Source: Amaurobius ferox
Lineage: Eukaryota > Arthropoda > Arachnida > Araneae > Amaurobiidae
Assembly (NCBI GenBank): GCA_951213105.1
Contig: OX578136.1
Span: 154,235,178 to 154,299,177 of the forward strand
DNA: 64,000 nt
Direction: 5' to 3'
Under the pieces are notes generated by a model. It worked only from the letters and a program-made list of their open reading frames with translations. It had not been told where the DNA came from and ran no database searches. The stretch's first letter is position 1. Each line of letters starts with the position of its first letter. Positions 11,232 to 22,835 of the stretch are shown piece by piece. The translations under genes were made by a program, and so were the position numbers.

Positions 11232-12279
11232 GCTTCATCGACTATAAAAACTATTAAATATGTTGATAGATCTATTAGAAAACTGATATAATATGGCTAT
11301 AAAAACAGCCCTTTTTAATCCAAATATAGAAACAAAAATATAGATTTTCAACGTCAATTACAACGTCAAACATCAAATGAGTGAAAGCTTGTTGCTTATA
11401 TTTTCGAAAAATATTTCCTTCTGAGTGGATCCATCCTGTCCAATCTTAGAACGAAAAAGAATAGTGTACATGTGACGGTTCTTAGTAAAAGCAGATTCGA
11501 TCTCAGATGACCAATGTGCTAATGAGATACTTCCTATTGTATCTAGAGGCCAGCCACCCTGAAGGCAGTACAAAATGTCCTTTCCTGGTGTTTTACCCAT
11601 TTCCAGACCCTCCGCTGATTTGCGGATCTTTTGAGGCGGAAACGTATGTAAAGGAGACGCGCCTGTCGAAATAAAATAGCGGTCGATTACATGTCCACCC
11701 TCAATCGAAATTCTTATCCGCTATCATTCTTATTCGCTATCTTTCACCGTACAAAGAGACAGCACTTGTAGGCAGCCCCCACCTTGTTCTAATGTTCAAG
11801 CGGCAATGGTGTTTCATGTTTTTCTTCCAAATTCACAGGGCCACCCACAGGCATTTTTCTTAGTAGCCGAACATATGAGATAAAACAAAATATCTGCTAG
11901 ACATTCTAATACATTATCTTTTTAGGTTTACATGGTAATATGTATCAAAATGCAAAACAAAAGTTTGCTTTTAAAGCATTCGTTCAAGTTATTCATATAA
12001 TGCTTTTAAAAATTTATTGAAAATTTTCAATTTCAAATAAACAAAATCAATACGTGCGGTCCAAATTTCTGCTAAAGAAATAAAATTATCTTCGTAAAAA
12101 GCAGAATACAACTCAAAATACTAATATTGACCAGTTTCGAAGGCATAAAACCTTCATCGTCAGATCACACAGAACCGCAACCTTCACTCGTACTCCCAGT
12201 GCACCGACCCAACATCCGTGGACAAATTTCGCACTTCTTAGCTCATTTGCATATGGATGTAACTATGTATCTAGGAAAA
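11232..12279. other. Middle of P-like element, no recognised gene
   Basis: Contains a 75-codon minus-strand open frame at 11373-11600 of no recognised family, upstream of the THAP frame in its orientation. A short foldback, GAAGGCATAAAACCTTC, lies near 12139. Nothing here resembles an RNase H-type transposase core. Confidence 0.5.
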
Positions 12280-12499
12280 AAGGAGGTCGACGATTGAATG
12301 GAGCTTATAGTACAAAATTCATTTTTTTTTTAAATATGGACAAGTTTGAAAACTAATGTAATTGCTCGGCAAATGAGGTTTTTTACCACACATCCTATCT
12401 CCCATGCCTAAGCCACTAATTATAATTATATATACGCCAAAAATATTAAATTCTACCCGAAAAGGAATTAATATACTAAATTTGGATTTTCTATCTGCT

Positions 12500-14010
12500 C
12501 CAGTTTTCGGGTTATTCTAAAAAAATGAGTATATTCCTATGGCAGGCCCAGCACGAGCTAGCTGAATGAAGTTTAAAGTCGAAAAAATGAAATATATCAC
12601 AAAAGGCAATAACATGTTAAACTTGGAATTTTTAGCTACTCCGGTTCTCGAGTTATTCATCAAACACGATCGCACTCCTAAGACGGACTCAAGACGGGCT
12701 AGCCCGATGAGGTTCAAACTATAAATTATGATAAACCCTAAAAGAAATTGATATACTAAATTTAGATTTTTTAGCTGCTCCGATTTACGAGTTATTCTCG
12801 AAAAATGAGTACATTATCACTATGTCGGGCCCAGGATGGGCGAGTCTGATAAGGTTCAAAATCCAAAGAAATAAAATATACCTTAAAAAACAATGATATA
12901 CTAAATTTAGATATTCTAGCTGCTACAGTTTTGGAGTTATTTTTAAAAAACAAGTACATTCTTTTTGTTGGGACCGGGACGGGCTAGCCCGATCAGGTTT
13001 TAAATCCAATGAGCTTAGGCATACCGCAAATGACAACGACATTCAAAACATGAAACTTCTTGATACTCCGGCTTTAGAGTTATTCCACCAAAAAAATGAA
13101 TTTCTAAGGCGGGCCCAAAACGGATTGGCCCGATATGGTTAAAAAACAAAGGAATTAAAATAATCCCCAAAAGATAAGGATGTACTAAATTTATATTTTC
13201 TAGTTTCCCCGATTTTCCAGGTATTCTAAAAAACGGGTCCATTCCTATGTCGGGTCCAGGACGGACTACCCCGATAAAGTTTAAATGCGAAGAAACTTAG
13301 ATATAACCCAAAAGCCAACGTCATGTTAAATTTGAAATTTTTAGCTACTTCGGTTCTCGAGTTATTTTTTCAAAAACGAATGCATTCTTCAGCGGATCCA
13401 AGACGGGCTAGCCCGACGAGGTTCAAAATTTAAATTAAAATCCGTCCAAACGGAAATGATATACTAAAATTACATTTTTTTAGCTACTTCGATTGATCGA
13501 GTCATTTTTTAAAAGCGCGTAAATTTCTATAACGGGCCCAAGACGGGCTAATCCGATACGGTTCGAAATGCGATGAAATGTAATATACCCCCAAAGGACA
13601 ATGACATATTAAATTTATACATTCTAGATGCTCCGAATTTTTAGTTATTCTAAAAAAACGATATATTCCTTTTGTTGGGCTCAGGACGGGCTAAATCGAT
13701 AAGATTTTTAATGCAAAGAGTTAAAATATACAGCAAATGACAAGGATATGCTAAACTTCGAATTTTTAGATACACCTGCTCTTGAGTTATACTGCGAAAA
13801 CGGGTGAGTTTCTAAGACGGGCTAATCCGGTACGGTTCAAAATTGATTAAAATACACCCCAAAAGAAAACGATATATTAAATTTAGATTTCCAACGTTCT
13901 CTAAATTTTCGAGTTATGTTCTAAAACCAGGTAAAGTCCTATGACGGACCCAGGACGGGCTAGCCCGATAAGCTTCAAAATCGAAAGAATTGAAATGTAC
14001 CACAAGAGGA
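12500..14010 (-). repeat. Right-arm satellite, about 11 units of 140 bp
   Basis: Reverse-complement counterpart of the left arm. The core ACGGGCTAGCCCGAT or variants recurs near 12550, 12693, 12835, 12976, 13115, 13257, 13399, 13540, 13680, 13815 and 13955. Unit number differs between arms, as expected if the satellite expands or contracts independently. Confidence 0.85.
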
Positions 14011-14754
14011 AACGTCAGAACGAGTTTCACGTTACTGTGATAAATGAACCTGATTATTTTGGACTTCAAATGTTTGAACGAACACTAGATCAAGTTAAAT
14101 AAAATTTTAAAAATACGAATATATCCCTAGCTCAATCTCTCTGAAAATCAAATGACTTTTTGTGTATACCACTTACAATAATCACACCAAATTTTATACA
14201 AATTCTTCATTTATTTCGAAAGATATCGGTCATTTTATTTGCAATAAATTCCCATTAGTTTCAATGTTAACTCCTCCGCTTTAGACCGCTTATTCGAGAT
14301 CAACGCCGTCTGGCGGAAGCGGTTTTTCAGGAACATCTCCCAGCATTGGGAGGTATAGGCGGTCAGCACACTATTAGTTCTAGACACTGTAACCAGGGAC
14401 TTATCAACCGATTTTTGTGAAATTCGGTCCATTAGTTTTCCAGCTAGAGTGGATACAAGCTTTTGCGGGCCATTTCGCAAAAAAAGGCGGGTTCTTTTAT
14501 CCCGAATCATACCCAAAACTAATCAGCACCAGATCCGCCCACAAGTGATATACCTACCAAATTTTATGAAATTCGGTCAATTAGTTTTTTATTTAGAGTG
14601 GATACAAAATCTGCACACACAGACGTCACGCTAAAAATGTTTTTTTCGTATTCTAGAGGTCTCGAAACGTGTAGATCCGTCGAAAACTCAAGTTGCGATT
14701 TTCGGCATGATTCCAATACTTTCCCTATACATTACCATGTATTGCAGGGAAAGT

Positions 14755-15505
14755 AAAAATCTGATGTGGGCAGCACATGACTTTCCCTGCAAACTTATAT
14801 CCACGTTCTATTTATTTCAATTAAATTTAATTCTCTTTTAATTCAATTTTCGTTCTCATTTGATAACTGGACTTATTTTCAAAGGTGGCGTGGAAAAATA
14901 CGAAAAAAACTAATATACTCGAGAACGGCTAGTCCTAGTGTAATGGGGTTGGTCTTATTCTTTTCTTCGTTAAAAATTACGCATTAAACAAGCATTTAAT
15001 GGATATATTTGAGCATACGTAGCTTTTTAGTTTAGATTTTGACAATTTTTGCGGGCCATTCTGCAAAAAAAGGCAGGTTATTTTTTTCAGAATCGTACCA
15101 AAATCTAATCAGCACCAGGATGACCTATACGTGGCTTATCTACCGAATTTTGTGAAATATGGTCCATTAGTTTTTCAGCTAGAGTGGATGCAAGCTTTTG
15201 CGGGCCATTTCGCAAAAAAAGGCGGGTTCTTTTATTCCGAATCGTACCCAAAACTAATCAGCACCAGCCCCGCCCACAAGTGACTTAACTACAAAATTTT
15301 GTGAAATTCGGTCCATTAGTTTTTTAGTTAGAGTGGATACAAAATCTGCACAGACAGACAGACACACACACAGACGTCACGCTAAAAATGGTTTTTTCGT
15401 ATTCTAGAGGTCTCGAAACGTGTAGATCCGTCGAAAACTCGAGTTGTGATTTTCGGCATGATTCCAATACTTTCCCTATACATTACCATGTATTGCAGGG
15501 AAAGT
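14755..15505 (+). mobile_element. S element, array unit g
   Basis: Complete head-to-tail S copy of about 751 bp: standard head, subterminal ACTTTCCCTGCA-type repeat, two GCGGGCCATTTCG blocks, (GACA)/(CA) microsatellite near 15353-15371, and terminal hairpin ending GCAGGGAAAGT. Non-coding. Confidence 0.85.
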
Positions 15506-16243
15506 AAAAATCTGATGTGGGCAGCACATGACTTTCCCTGCAGACTTATATCCACGTTCTCTTTATTTTAATTAAATTTATTTCACATTTAATTCAATTT
15601 TCTTTCTCATTCGGCAACCGGACTTATTTTCATAGGTGGCGTAGAGAAAATACGAAAACTAAAATATCTCGAGAACGGCTAGTCCTAGTGTAATGGGGTT
15701 AGTCTTATTCTTTTCTTCGTTAAAAATTTCTTAATTAACAAGCATTTAATGGATATATTTGAGCATACGTAGTTCTTTAGTTTAGAGTTTGACGATTTTT
15801 GCGGGCCATTTTGCAAAAAAGGCAGGTTATTTTTTACCGAATCGTACCAAAATTTAATCAGCACCAGGGTGACAAGTGACTCATCTACCGAATTTTGTGA
15901 AATTCGGTCCATTAGTTTTTCAATTACGAGTGGATACAAACTTTTGCGGGCCATTTCGCAAAAAAAGGCGGGTTCTTTTATCCCGAATCGTACCCAAAAC
16001 TAATCAGCACCAGACTCGCCCACAAGTGACTTACCTACCAAATTTTGTGAAATTCGGTCCATTAGTTTTTTAATTAGAGTGGATACAAAATCTGCACAGA
16101 CACACAGACAGACGTCACGTTAAAAATGTTTTTTTCGTATTCTAGAGGTCTCGAAACGTGTAGATCCGTCGAAAACTCGAGTTGCGATTTTCGACATGAT
16201 TCCAATACTTTCGCTATACATTACCATGTATTGCAGGGAAAGT
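15506..16243 (+). mobile_element. S element, array unit h (last)
   Basis: Complete S copy of about 738 bp. Its final GGGAAAGT is followed directly by AGAAAAGCAC of the hAT pseudogene, so its end defines the right boundary of the whole 10.5-kb insertion. Confidence 0.85.
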
Positions 16244-17149
16244 AGAAAAGCACTACTTGATAATTTTGAAGTGGTGATTTTTACAGTGGAAGAATTATCT
16301 AAAAACGATTTTCTCAATGGTGAAAGAGCCGAAGCCCTTTTAACATGTATGACATCGTTCGAATTTTTGTTCACTTTGTTTGTATTGAACAGTGCTTTTG
16401 ATCAATGCTCTCTCAAAGCATCTTCAGTCATCTGATCTTAATTTTCAGACTGTGCAAGCTTTGGCTAAAGCTACTATTGAAACTGTTAGTTCTTTTCGCA
16501 CTGATGCCTATTTCAATCAAGTGTGGAGTTTTGTGACAGAATTTTACGAAGAAAAATTCTTATTCTGGACCAAAACTGAAAAGGCGTACTAAAATTCCAA
16601 GCTAACTCGGAGACAGTGAAAAAAATCCCCATAATGATATTAAATCATATCACAGAATCACTATTCAATATGAAATTATAGATTCATTATCGAATGAAAT
16701 TGAAACAAGATTTAGTTTTGTTTGCCCTTAGTTCAGTATTATCCGTACTAGATGTCTAAAAAGAAAAAGAAAATGTTTCAACCATATGCAAAGTATATGA
16801 CTTCCAGAAAGAGGAATTGCTGTGTGAATTGCGACTGTTTTATTCAATGGTGAAAAATGAAAACATAGACCATCCCAATTTTAAAAGTCACCTTGAATAT
16901 TTTAAAGAACGGAATTTAAGAAATGTGTTTACTGTCATAACATTATTAGTTAAATTGTTTTTGACTGTGCCAATCAGCTCAGCCTGTTGTGAAATGTCTT
17001 TTTAGTGTCTTAGGAGGCTGAAAAATTATCTTCGCAGTACAATGGGATAAGAAAGACTTTCATCTTTAGCTGCTTTAGCTATCGAACAAGATATACCACT
17101 GGATTATGATGATATTGTAACAAAATTTTCTCTTCTTCCAGACTCTTAA
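16244..17149 (+). pseudogene. hAT (ZMYM1-like) transposase pseudogene, downstream piece with dimerisation domain
   Basis: Continues the frame broken at 5711: RKALLDNFEVV, then after a frameshift near 16420 QTVQALAKATIETVSSFRTD and FVTEFYEEKF. The end reads VPISSACCEMSF, stop, CLRRLKNYLRSTMG, stop, ERLSSLAALAIEQDIPLDYD. That is the hAT C-terminal dimerisation (hATC) signature, 'S.ERSFS.LRRLK.YLRSTM...RLS.LALL.IE'. At least two in-frame stops (17003-17005, 17033-17035) and frame changes make it a pseudogene. The natural stop is TAA at 17147-17149, with an AATAAA-like signal soon after. Confidence 0.85.
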
Positions 17150-17337
17150 GAACCGGGGTTTAAAACTTCAATAAAAGGTTAATAAATATAGATATTTGTA
17201 TTTAGAAAAATTATGTTAACAATAATTATGTTAAAACAATTATATACAAAAGTTATGTTAACAATAATTATTTTTCTCAATATCAATTCAATTTTGTGAT
17301 CCCCCCCCCCCTCCCGCCTGTTAACAAACATTTTATT

Positions 17338-18253
17338 ACTTTCCTTATATACATAATGTATAAGGAAAGTATTGTGACGGGGTCGAAAATTCGAATTCGA
17401 GTTTTCGACGGGAGAGCACGTTTCCAGCATCCCTGATCACGAATCAAACAGTTTTTAAGTGATGTCTGTGTGTGTGTGTGTCAGTGAGTCTGTGGAGACG
17501 ATAACTGGCGTACGAATGGACCGATTCGAACGACATTTGGTACAAAAATCACAATCCGTAAACACTGGAAGCCTATTGTTTTTATACGCAATCGAATGTT
17601 CAGAACACCCCTAAATTTTCGAGTGAAATTTTGAAAAATGTGTCAAAAAATCAAAACCGCTAATAATGTTACGCAAATAGACATTATGTAATTTTTCATT
17701 AGAAAACGATTGACATGAATTTTAGAGCGCTAACATGAACCGTTCTCGAGATATTGTACATTTTTCAAAAAAATTATCAAAAAGTCATATAAAATTAAAA
17801 AATATATATATCCTATTGAGAAACATGTTCACTTTTCATATGTAATACTATGCGATAAATTGGGTGACATCATTCTTGTAAATCTAACTCGTTCCATTCA
17901 TAAAAAGTTATACTTTGAGTAATACTTTTGTATTTGAACGCCAATAGTCATATATCTGCTGTAAGAATAACTTATTTCTCTGTCCGTAACTCTTGGCGAG
18001 ATTTTGGCGACGAATTTGACGGAATGTCGCCAACTTGGCGACATTTTTAATTGTTGCCAAATTAACAACAATCTCGCCAAATGGATAAAAATGACGCTAA
18101 ATCAAGGGAAATGACGACTAATTGAAGAAAATTCAATATTTTGGAAACAATATAAGTATCCACTATAAGAATACCATTTTTTTTTTTTCTGCAAAAGAAG
18201 TAAATTCATTGTATTATATAAGGAAAGTCATGTGTTGCCCACATCAGATTTTT
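17338..18253 (-). mobile_element. T element, copy 1
   Basis: About 916 bp, minus orientation. The left edge is the terminal hairpin (ACTTTCCTTATATACATAATG, then TATAAGGAAAGT). A (GT)n microsatellite lies near 17466-17481. The right edge is the head (TGTTGCCCACATCAGATTTTT) next to a subterminal TATAAGGAAAGT. The middle carries the GTCGCCAACTTGGCGAC palindrome at 18026-18042. Non-coding. The hairpin arm reappears as the subterminal repeat near the head. Confidence 0.85.
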
Positions 18254-18475
18254 TATTTCATATTGTGGATTTTCATATATACAAATCTCGCACCCCCAAA
18301 TGAAATGCTGAAATGCCGCCCCTGTACATTACTATGTATTGCAGGGAAATAAAAAAAAAAAAATAGGCTACGCCCTGCAAAAATTCACTCATGTTCACCT
18401 GCCTGCAAAAATTCGGGGTCTTGCTTTTGTTAGTCTATCTAGGACGCGAACTCACAGCTCCAATATTTCGTTTTT
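18254..18475. repeat. S hairpin remnant and unassigned sequence
   Basis: Near 18322-18348 there is a worn S 3' end (TACATTACTATGTATTGCAG, then GGAAAT), followed by poly-A. The rest is unrecognised. Confidence 0.4.
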
Positions 18476-19784
18476 AACACTTTACAACAAAGTTGAAAAG
18501 TGTTTATGACTTTGTTCATTCTGTCTGTCTGTCTGTCTGTCTGTCCGTTAGCACGATAACTGCCGTTAAAATAACTTAATCAAAATGAAATTTTAGTATG
18601 TTGTTCAGACGGTCTATAGGACCTATGGGAATATAAATGAATAACATCACCCAATTAGTTTTGGATTGAACCCGGGTTGAAAAAATGGAATACATTGAGC
18701 CCTGTGAGACCTAATTTTTCAAGCATTTTTTAAGCGGATTTAAAATTCACAAATTGCTTCGAAAATTTTAGGCAATATTCAAATTGTTCCATAAAATATA
18801 TAAAAAAAAATTCAGCGAAATATATTCAGTTGTTTTTTAAATAAAAATAAAAATAATAATAACACCTCTTATATGAAGCGATCACGTGTCCATGATATGA
18901 AACGATCACATGACCCACTTCAAAATGATATATGGCATCCATCTTGTGTCAAAATCGTGATTTTTAAAGTTCTTTTTAATTCATATTGAGTGTTGTATCC
19001 GTCCTAAAACTACTTTATTTTTGCCTAAATTCTGTACATCTACATACTGAAACAACGCAATGACAATATATTTCAGTTTAAATGCTCTTCCAAATTTGAT
19101 TATCTCTACTATTAAGCCTATTTTTCACCTATGTAAAATGTAAACAGCAAAATATGTAGAATGAGTTGTATTAGAATCGCTGTAATTCTTTAACACAAAA
19201 TCATTTAGTCCATGGAGTCTGCTTAGCTGATATGAATGAAATATTCATTGATTTTAGAAAGAGAAGGACGATATTTTTCGATGATGTTTTACGCATTGAG
19301 TTTACTTTCTTGCAGCTCAATGGTCTTAATTTTTAAATAAAATAAATTATTATAGTATTGTGATGAATGAATGACATGAATGGGGGAATTATTTATGAAT
19401 GAAATGTTGCTTTTATAGAGAGAGCCAGGCGTGTTATTTTTTTATGACGTCATTTGAATGGATTTCAGTTGTTTTCGATGAAGTTTTCAAATATAATAAA
19501 TTATCGTAGTATTATGATAATTCTAAAATTATTACCGAGGAATGTATCACATTTTAGAGATGTTTAAACCAGGCAATTTATACTTTAATGCCGTCATTGG
19601 AATGAAGTTAATTTTTTTTGATGAAGGTTTAAGGTTTCAAATATAATAAATTAATGTAGTATTGTGATAAGTTTTAAAATATTACCGAGGAATGTATTGC
19701 ATTTTAGACATGTTTAAATAAAATTGCATTGAAGTTGGAAAGTGTTTCATAATCAATGCTTTAAGCATGATTGATCTTTCTTGT
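18476..19784 (-). mobile_element. R element, copy 1
   Basis: About 1.31 kb. The left edge is a hairpin (AACACTTTACAACAAAGTTG, then AAAAGTGTT), next to a (CTGT)n microsatellite at about 18520-18545. The body has three related segments of about 150 bp built on AATATAATAAATTA(T/A). The right edge is GAAAGTGTTTCATAATCAATG followed by a short palindrome and TGATCTTTCTTGTT. No open frame. Defined by comparison with the copies at 19977, 31581 and 41345. Confidence 0.85.
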
Positions 19785-19976
19785 TGACTTTGACATTAAA
19801 TATTTTTTGAACAACAATATATATATATAAATAAACGGCGTATTTCAGCGTATTCCCCAAAGCTTTTTTTACAAAGGAACCAAATTTCATATTTTTATAT
19901 GCTATAATTTTTGCGATATGAAGCAAAGAATCTCGAGAAATTTATCAAACAGCGGGGGAGGCGTCAGCTACTTTTT

Positions 19977-21267
19977 AACAGTTTACAACAAAGTTGAAAA
20001 GTGTTTATGACTTTGTTCATTCTCTCTGTCTGTCCGTTAGCACGATAACTGCCGTAAAAATGACTTAATCAAAATGAAATTTTAGTATGCTGTTCAGACG
20101 GTCTGTAGGACCTATGGGAATATAAATGAATAATATCACCTAATTAGTTTTGGATTGAACCCGGGTTGAAAAAATGAAATACATTAAGCCCTATGGGACC
20201 TAATTTTTCAAACATTTTTTAAGCGGATTTAAAATTCATAAATTACTTCGGAAATTTTAAGTAGTATACAAATTGTTCCATAAAATATATAAAAAAAAAT
20301 TTAGCGAAATATATTCAGTAGGTTTTTAAATAAAAATTAAAATAATAATAACACCTCTTGTATGAAGCAATCACGTGATCATGATATGAAAAGATCACGT
20401 GACCCACTTCAAAATGATATATGGCATCCATCTTGTCTCAAAATCGTGAGTTTGAAAGTTCTTTTTAATTCATATTGAGTGTTGTATCCGTCCTAAAACC
20501 ACTTTATTTTGTTTAAATTCTGTGCATCTACATACTGAAACAACGCAATTACAATATCTTTGAGTTTAAATGCTTATCCAAATTTGATTATTTCTACAAC
20601 GAAGCCTATTTTTCACCTACGTAAAATGTAAACAGCAAAATATATAGAATGAGTTGTATTAGAACTGCTGTATTTCTTTAACACAAAATCATTTAGTTCA
20701 TGGAGTCTCCGTAGCTGATATGAATGAAATATTCATTGATTTTATAAAGAGAAGGACGATTTTTTTCGATGAAGTTTTACGCATAGAGTTTAATTACTTG
20801 TAGCTCCATGGTCTTAATTTTTAAATAAAATAAATTATTATAATATTGTGATGAATGACATGAATGGGAAATTATTTATGAATGAAATGCTGCTTTTATA
20901 GAGAGAGCCATGCGTGTTATTTTTCTATGACATCATTTGAATGAATTTCAGTAGTTTTCGATGAAGTTTTCAAATATAATAAATTATCGTAGTATTATGA
21001 TAATTCTAAAATTATTACCGAGAAATGTATCACCTTTTAGAGATGTTTAAACCAGGCAATTTATATTTCAATACCGTCATTTGAATGAAGTTCTTTTTTT
21101 TCGATGAAGGTTTAAGTTTTCAAATATAATAAATTAATGTAGTATTGTGATAAGTTTTAAAATATTACCGAGGAATGTATTGAATTTTAGACATGTTTAA
21201 ATAAAATTGCATTGAAGTTGGAAAGTGTTTCATAATCAATGTTATAAGCATGATTGATCTTTCTTGT
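19977..21267 (-). mobile_element. R element, copy 2
   Basis: Same order and ends as copy 1 with modest divergence; the terminal hairpin reads AACAGTTTACAACAAAGTTG. The (CTGT) tract is short. Separated from copy 1 by a 192-bp AT-rich spacer. Non-coding. Confidence 0.85.
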
Positions 21268-21925
21268 TATTAATATAGAGAGATATCATACAAATATTTA
21301 GCATATGCATTTTGAATTTTGTCTATAAATAGTTTGAACTTTTCTATCAATATTGTTCTTGCACCCACTGAAACGGAGTAATACAATTTTCTTCAATAAT
21401 AAAAGATATTTGTGCAGAATTTTGCAGTGGGTGTAATCTTTGCCACCGAGAGGGGTAACGGTGCAACGCACCCATAGCAGATTTATTTGGTTATTTTAAG
21501 TCCTTTTAGCACAAATACCCTAGAATTTATTACAAATTATTTAAACAGGATTGTCCTAGATATGATAATGCACCCTCAGTGGGGCAAACAATACTACAAT
21601 TGTCCGAACAGTTTATCCCGAGAGTGTGGGAGCTCACTTTTCAACAACTCTATTTTTCAACCGGACCACCAACTCACACCGAACATTTTTGGCTCTTCAT
21701 GGGCTAAACACACAGGATTCAAAGTCAACGAGGGGTAGGTTGCGTAAATAATTGCTTCAGCCTAAATAATTCCCACCTGTTTTCTGAACTGTGAAGTTGG
21801 ATTGTTCATTCACGCCATTTTCACTTCAATATTTTTTCGGAAAAATCTCTTTCCAATAGGATTTAAAGATGATTAGTAACAAAAAATATAGAATTTTTTT
21901 TCAAATTCCTGTGGGTCCACAGAGA
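21268..21925. other. Unassigned stretch
   Basis: An 83-codon plus-strand open frame lies at 21487-21738. It matches no family I know and is not clearly coding. GTGGGTG and CACCCA-rich words near 21430-21475 and 21910-21965 suggest a worn repeat. Confidence 0.35.
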
Positions 21926-22110
21926 AAAATCTGTGGGTGCAAGTTGCACCCATGCACCCATGGGTTCCGGATTTCCGGCCGTCCAAATAGTTGCTCATGT
22001 CCTCTGGATGAGTCGGACGGTCTGGGTCTTCTACCCATGGGTTCCGGCGCCACTGGGGCAGGGTATTCTAATGTAATTCCTAATTGGCTATTGTTCTGGT
22101 TTTACATTGT
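21926..22110 (+). repeat. SINE tail-like fragment
   Basis: Contains TTTCCGGCCGTCCAAATAG and, 25 bp on, GTCGGACGGTCTGGGTCT. These are the tail words of the SINEs at 37048 and 63590. The tRNA-like head is absent. Confidence 0.45.
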
Positions 22111-22149
22111 TTAAATTGTTTTTTCCCTGTTTCTTGCTTTATTGACTGT

Positions 22150-22365
22150 GTAGGGGGCCGCCGATCCTCGATGGTGGTGGTGGGGGGATAGGTTCGAACT
22201 CGGAACGCAGTATTGCGTTACTCATTGCTACGAAAGACTCGCCAGCTATTCCCTCGGTTTATGAGAATTCGTTTAGGCCAAATGGTATAGTACGGGATCA
22301 ATAGTCGAAAGGTTCCGAGTTCGGACCTATCCCCCACCATCGGGAATCCGCAGCCCCAACAACTG
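22150..22365. repeat. Two tRNA-like repeat heads in inverted orientation
   Basis: On the minus strand near 22150-22215 a box-B-like GAGTTCGAACCTATCCC is followed by a CCACCACCATCG segment. On the plus strand 22265-22360 has GGCCAAATGGTATAGTACGG (box-A-like), then GAGTTCGGACCTATCCC and a CCACCATCGGGAATC segment. The two are mirror copies of one tRNA-derived repeat head. Neither folds convincingly as a functional tRNA. Confidence 0.45.
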
Positions 22366-22835
22366 AATGAGAAATATATTCAATTGTTAGATTCAAAATT
22401 TTAATAAATTTCTCCCGGCTGTTCAATTGCATCTTTAAACCATCAAGTGAGTCGTGCGGCCTGGGTAGTGTAAACATATAACTCCATCCGATCTCTGATT
22501 CAAAAAACACACTTTTATCGAATCACTCAATAGTTTTTATCAAATCGGGCCCCGTCACCGCACATATTTGCACTAAAAAGAGAGTTTCCGGCTCATGTTT
22601 ACCTTTTTTCTCTCTCTCTCCAATCTCCAGATATTTTAAATCTCTATAAAGTTTATTTCCAAGATAGCGTTCGACAAAGGAAACAATCTCTCGCAAGATA
22701 ATGCGTTTCTTTAGAAAAGTCCAGATATTGGAGGGAACGAAAGAAATAGTGCTCAGGAAATGCATTAAAAGATAATTATTGCTTGCTCGTGAATTTCCAG
22801 CTTAATAGTTCAATTCGCCTTGGTGTTAAATGTAA
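22366..22835. other. Unassigned stretch
   Basis: No recognised domain, repeat or RNA. Open frames on the minus strand are short and show no family resemblance. Confidence 0.4.

Larger units (their letters stand above)
9389..14391. mobile_element. P-like DNA transposon with satellite-built long inverted repeats
   Basis: A 5.0-kb element with matching ends: TACAGTGTCTAGAA at left and its reverse complement at right. Inside the ends both arms carry a CGCCAGACGGCGTTGATCTC block, then arrays of about 140-bp units. The arms are about 1.58 kb (9389-10966) and 2.1 kb (12280-14391), meeting the unique middle at a shared GTCGACCTCC motif. The flanks ACCAGAG and ACCAGGG look like a 7-bp target duplication with one change. 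The middle (10967-12279) holds a THAP-domain frame, which points to the P superfamily. No DDE transposase core is visible, so the copy is non-autonomous. It lies in an S element and is younger than it. Confidence 0.75.
9045..14754 (+). mobile_element. S element, array unit f, split by a P-like transposon
   Basis: The S 5' half runs 9045-9388 and the 3' half 14392-14754, ending in the hairpin GCAGGGAAAGT. The halves are separated by the P-like element. The 5' half shares with unit a both the GAGTCTCCCTG variant and a short deletion before ATATCTAATCAGCACC, which supports duplication of unit a. Confidence 0.8.

Noticed and set aside
11373..11600. Minus-strand 75-codon frame as part of the P transposase
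   Set aside because: It lies upstream of the THAP domain, which is N-terminal in P transposases, and has no recognised motif.
22265..22335. Functional tRNA genes near box-B words (22.2, 34.9, 37.3, 63.8 kb)
   Set aside because: Acceptor and anticodon stems do not pair convincingly, and bodies and tails match dispersed SINE-type repeats.
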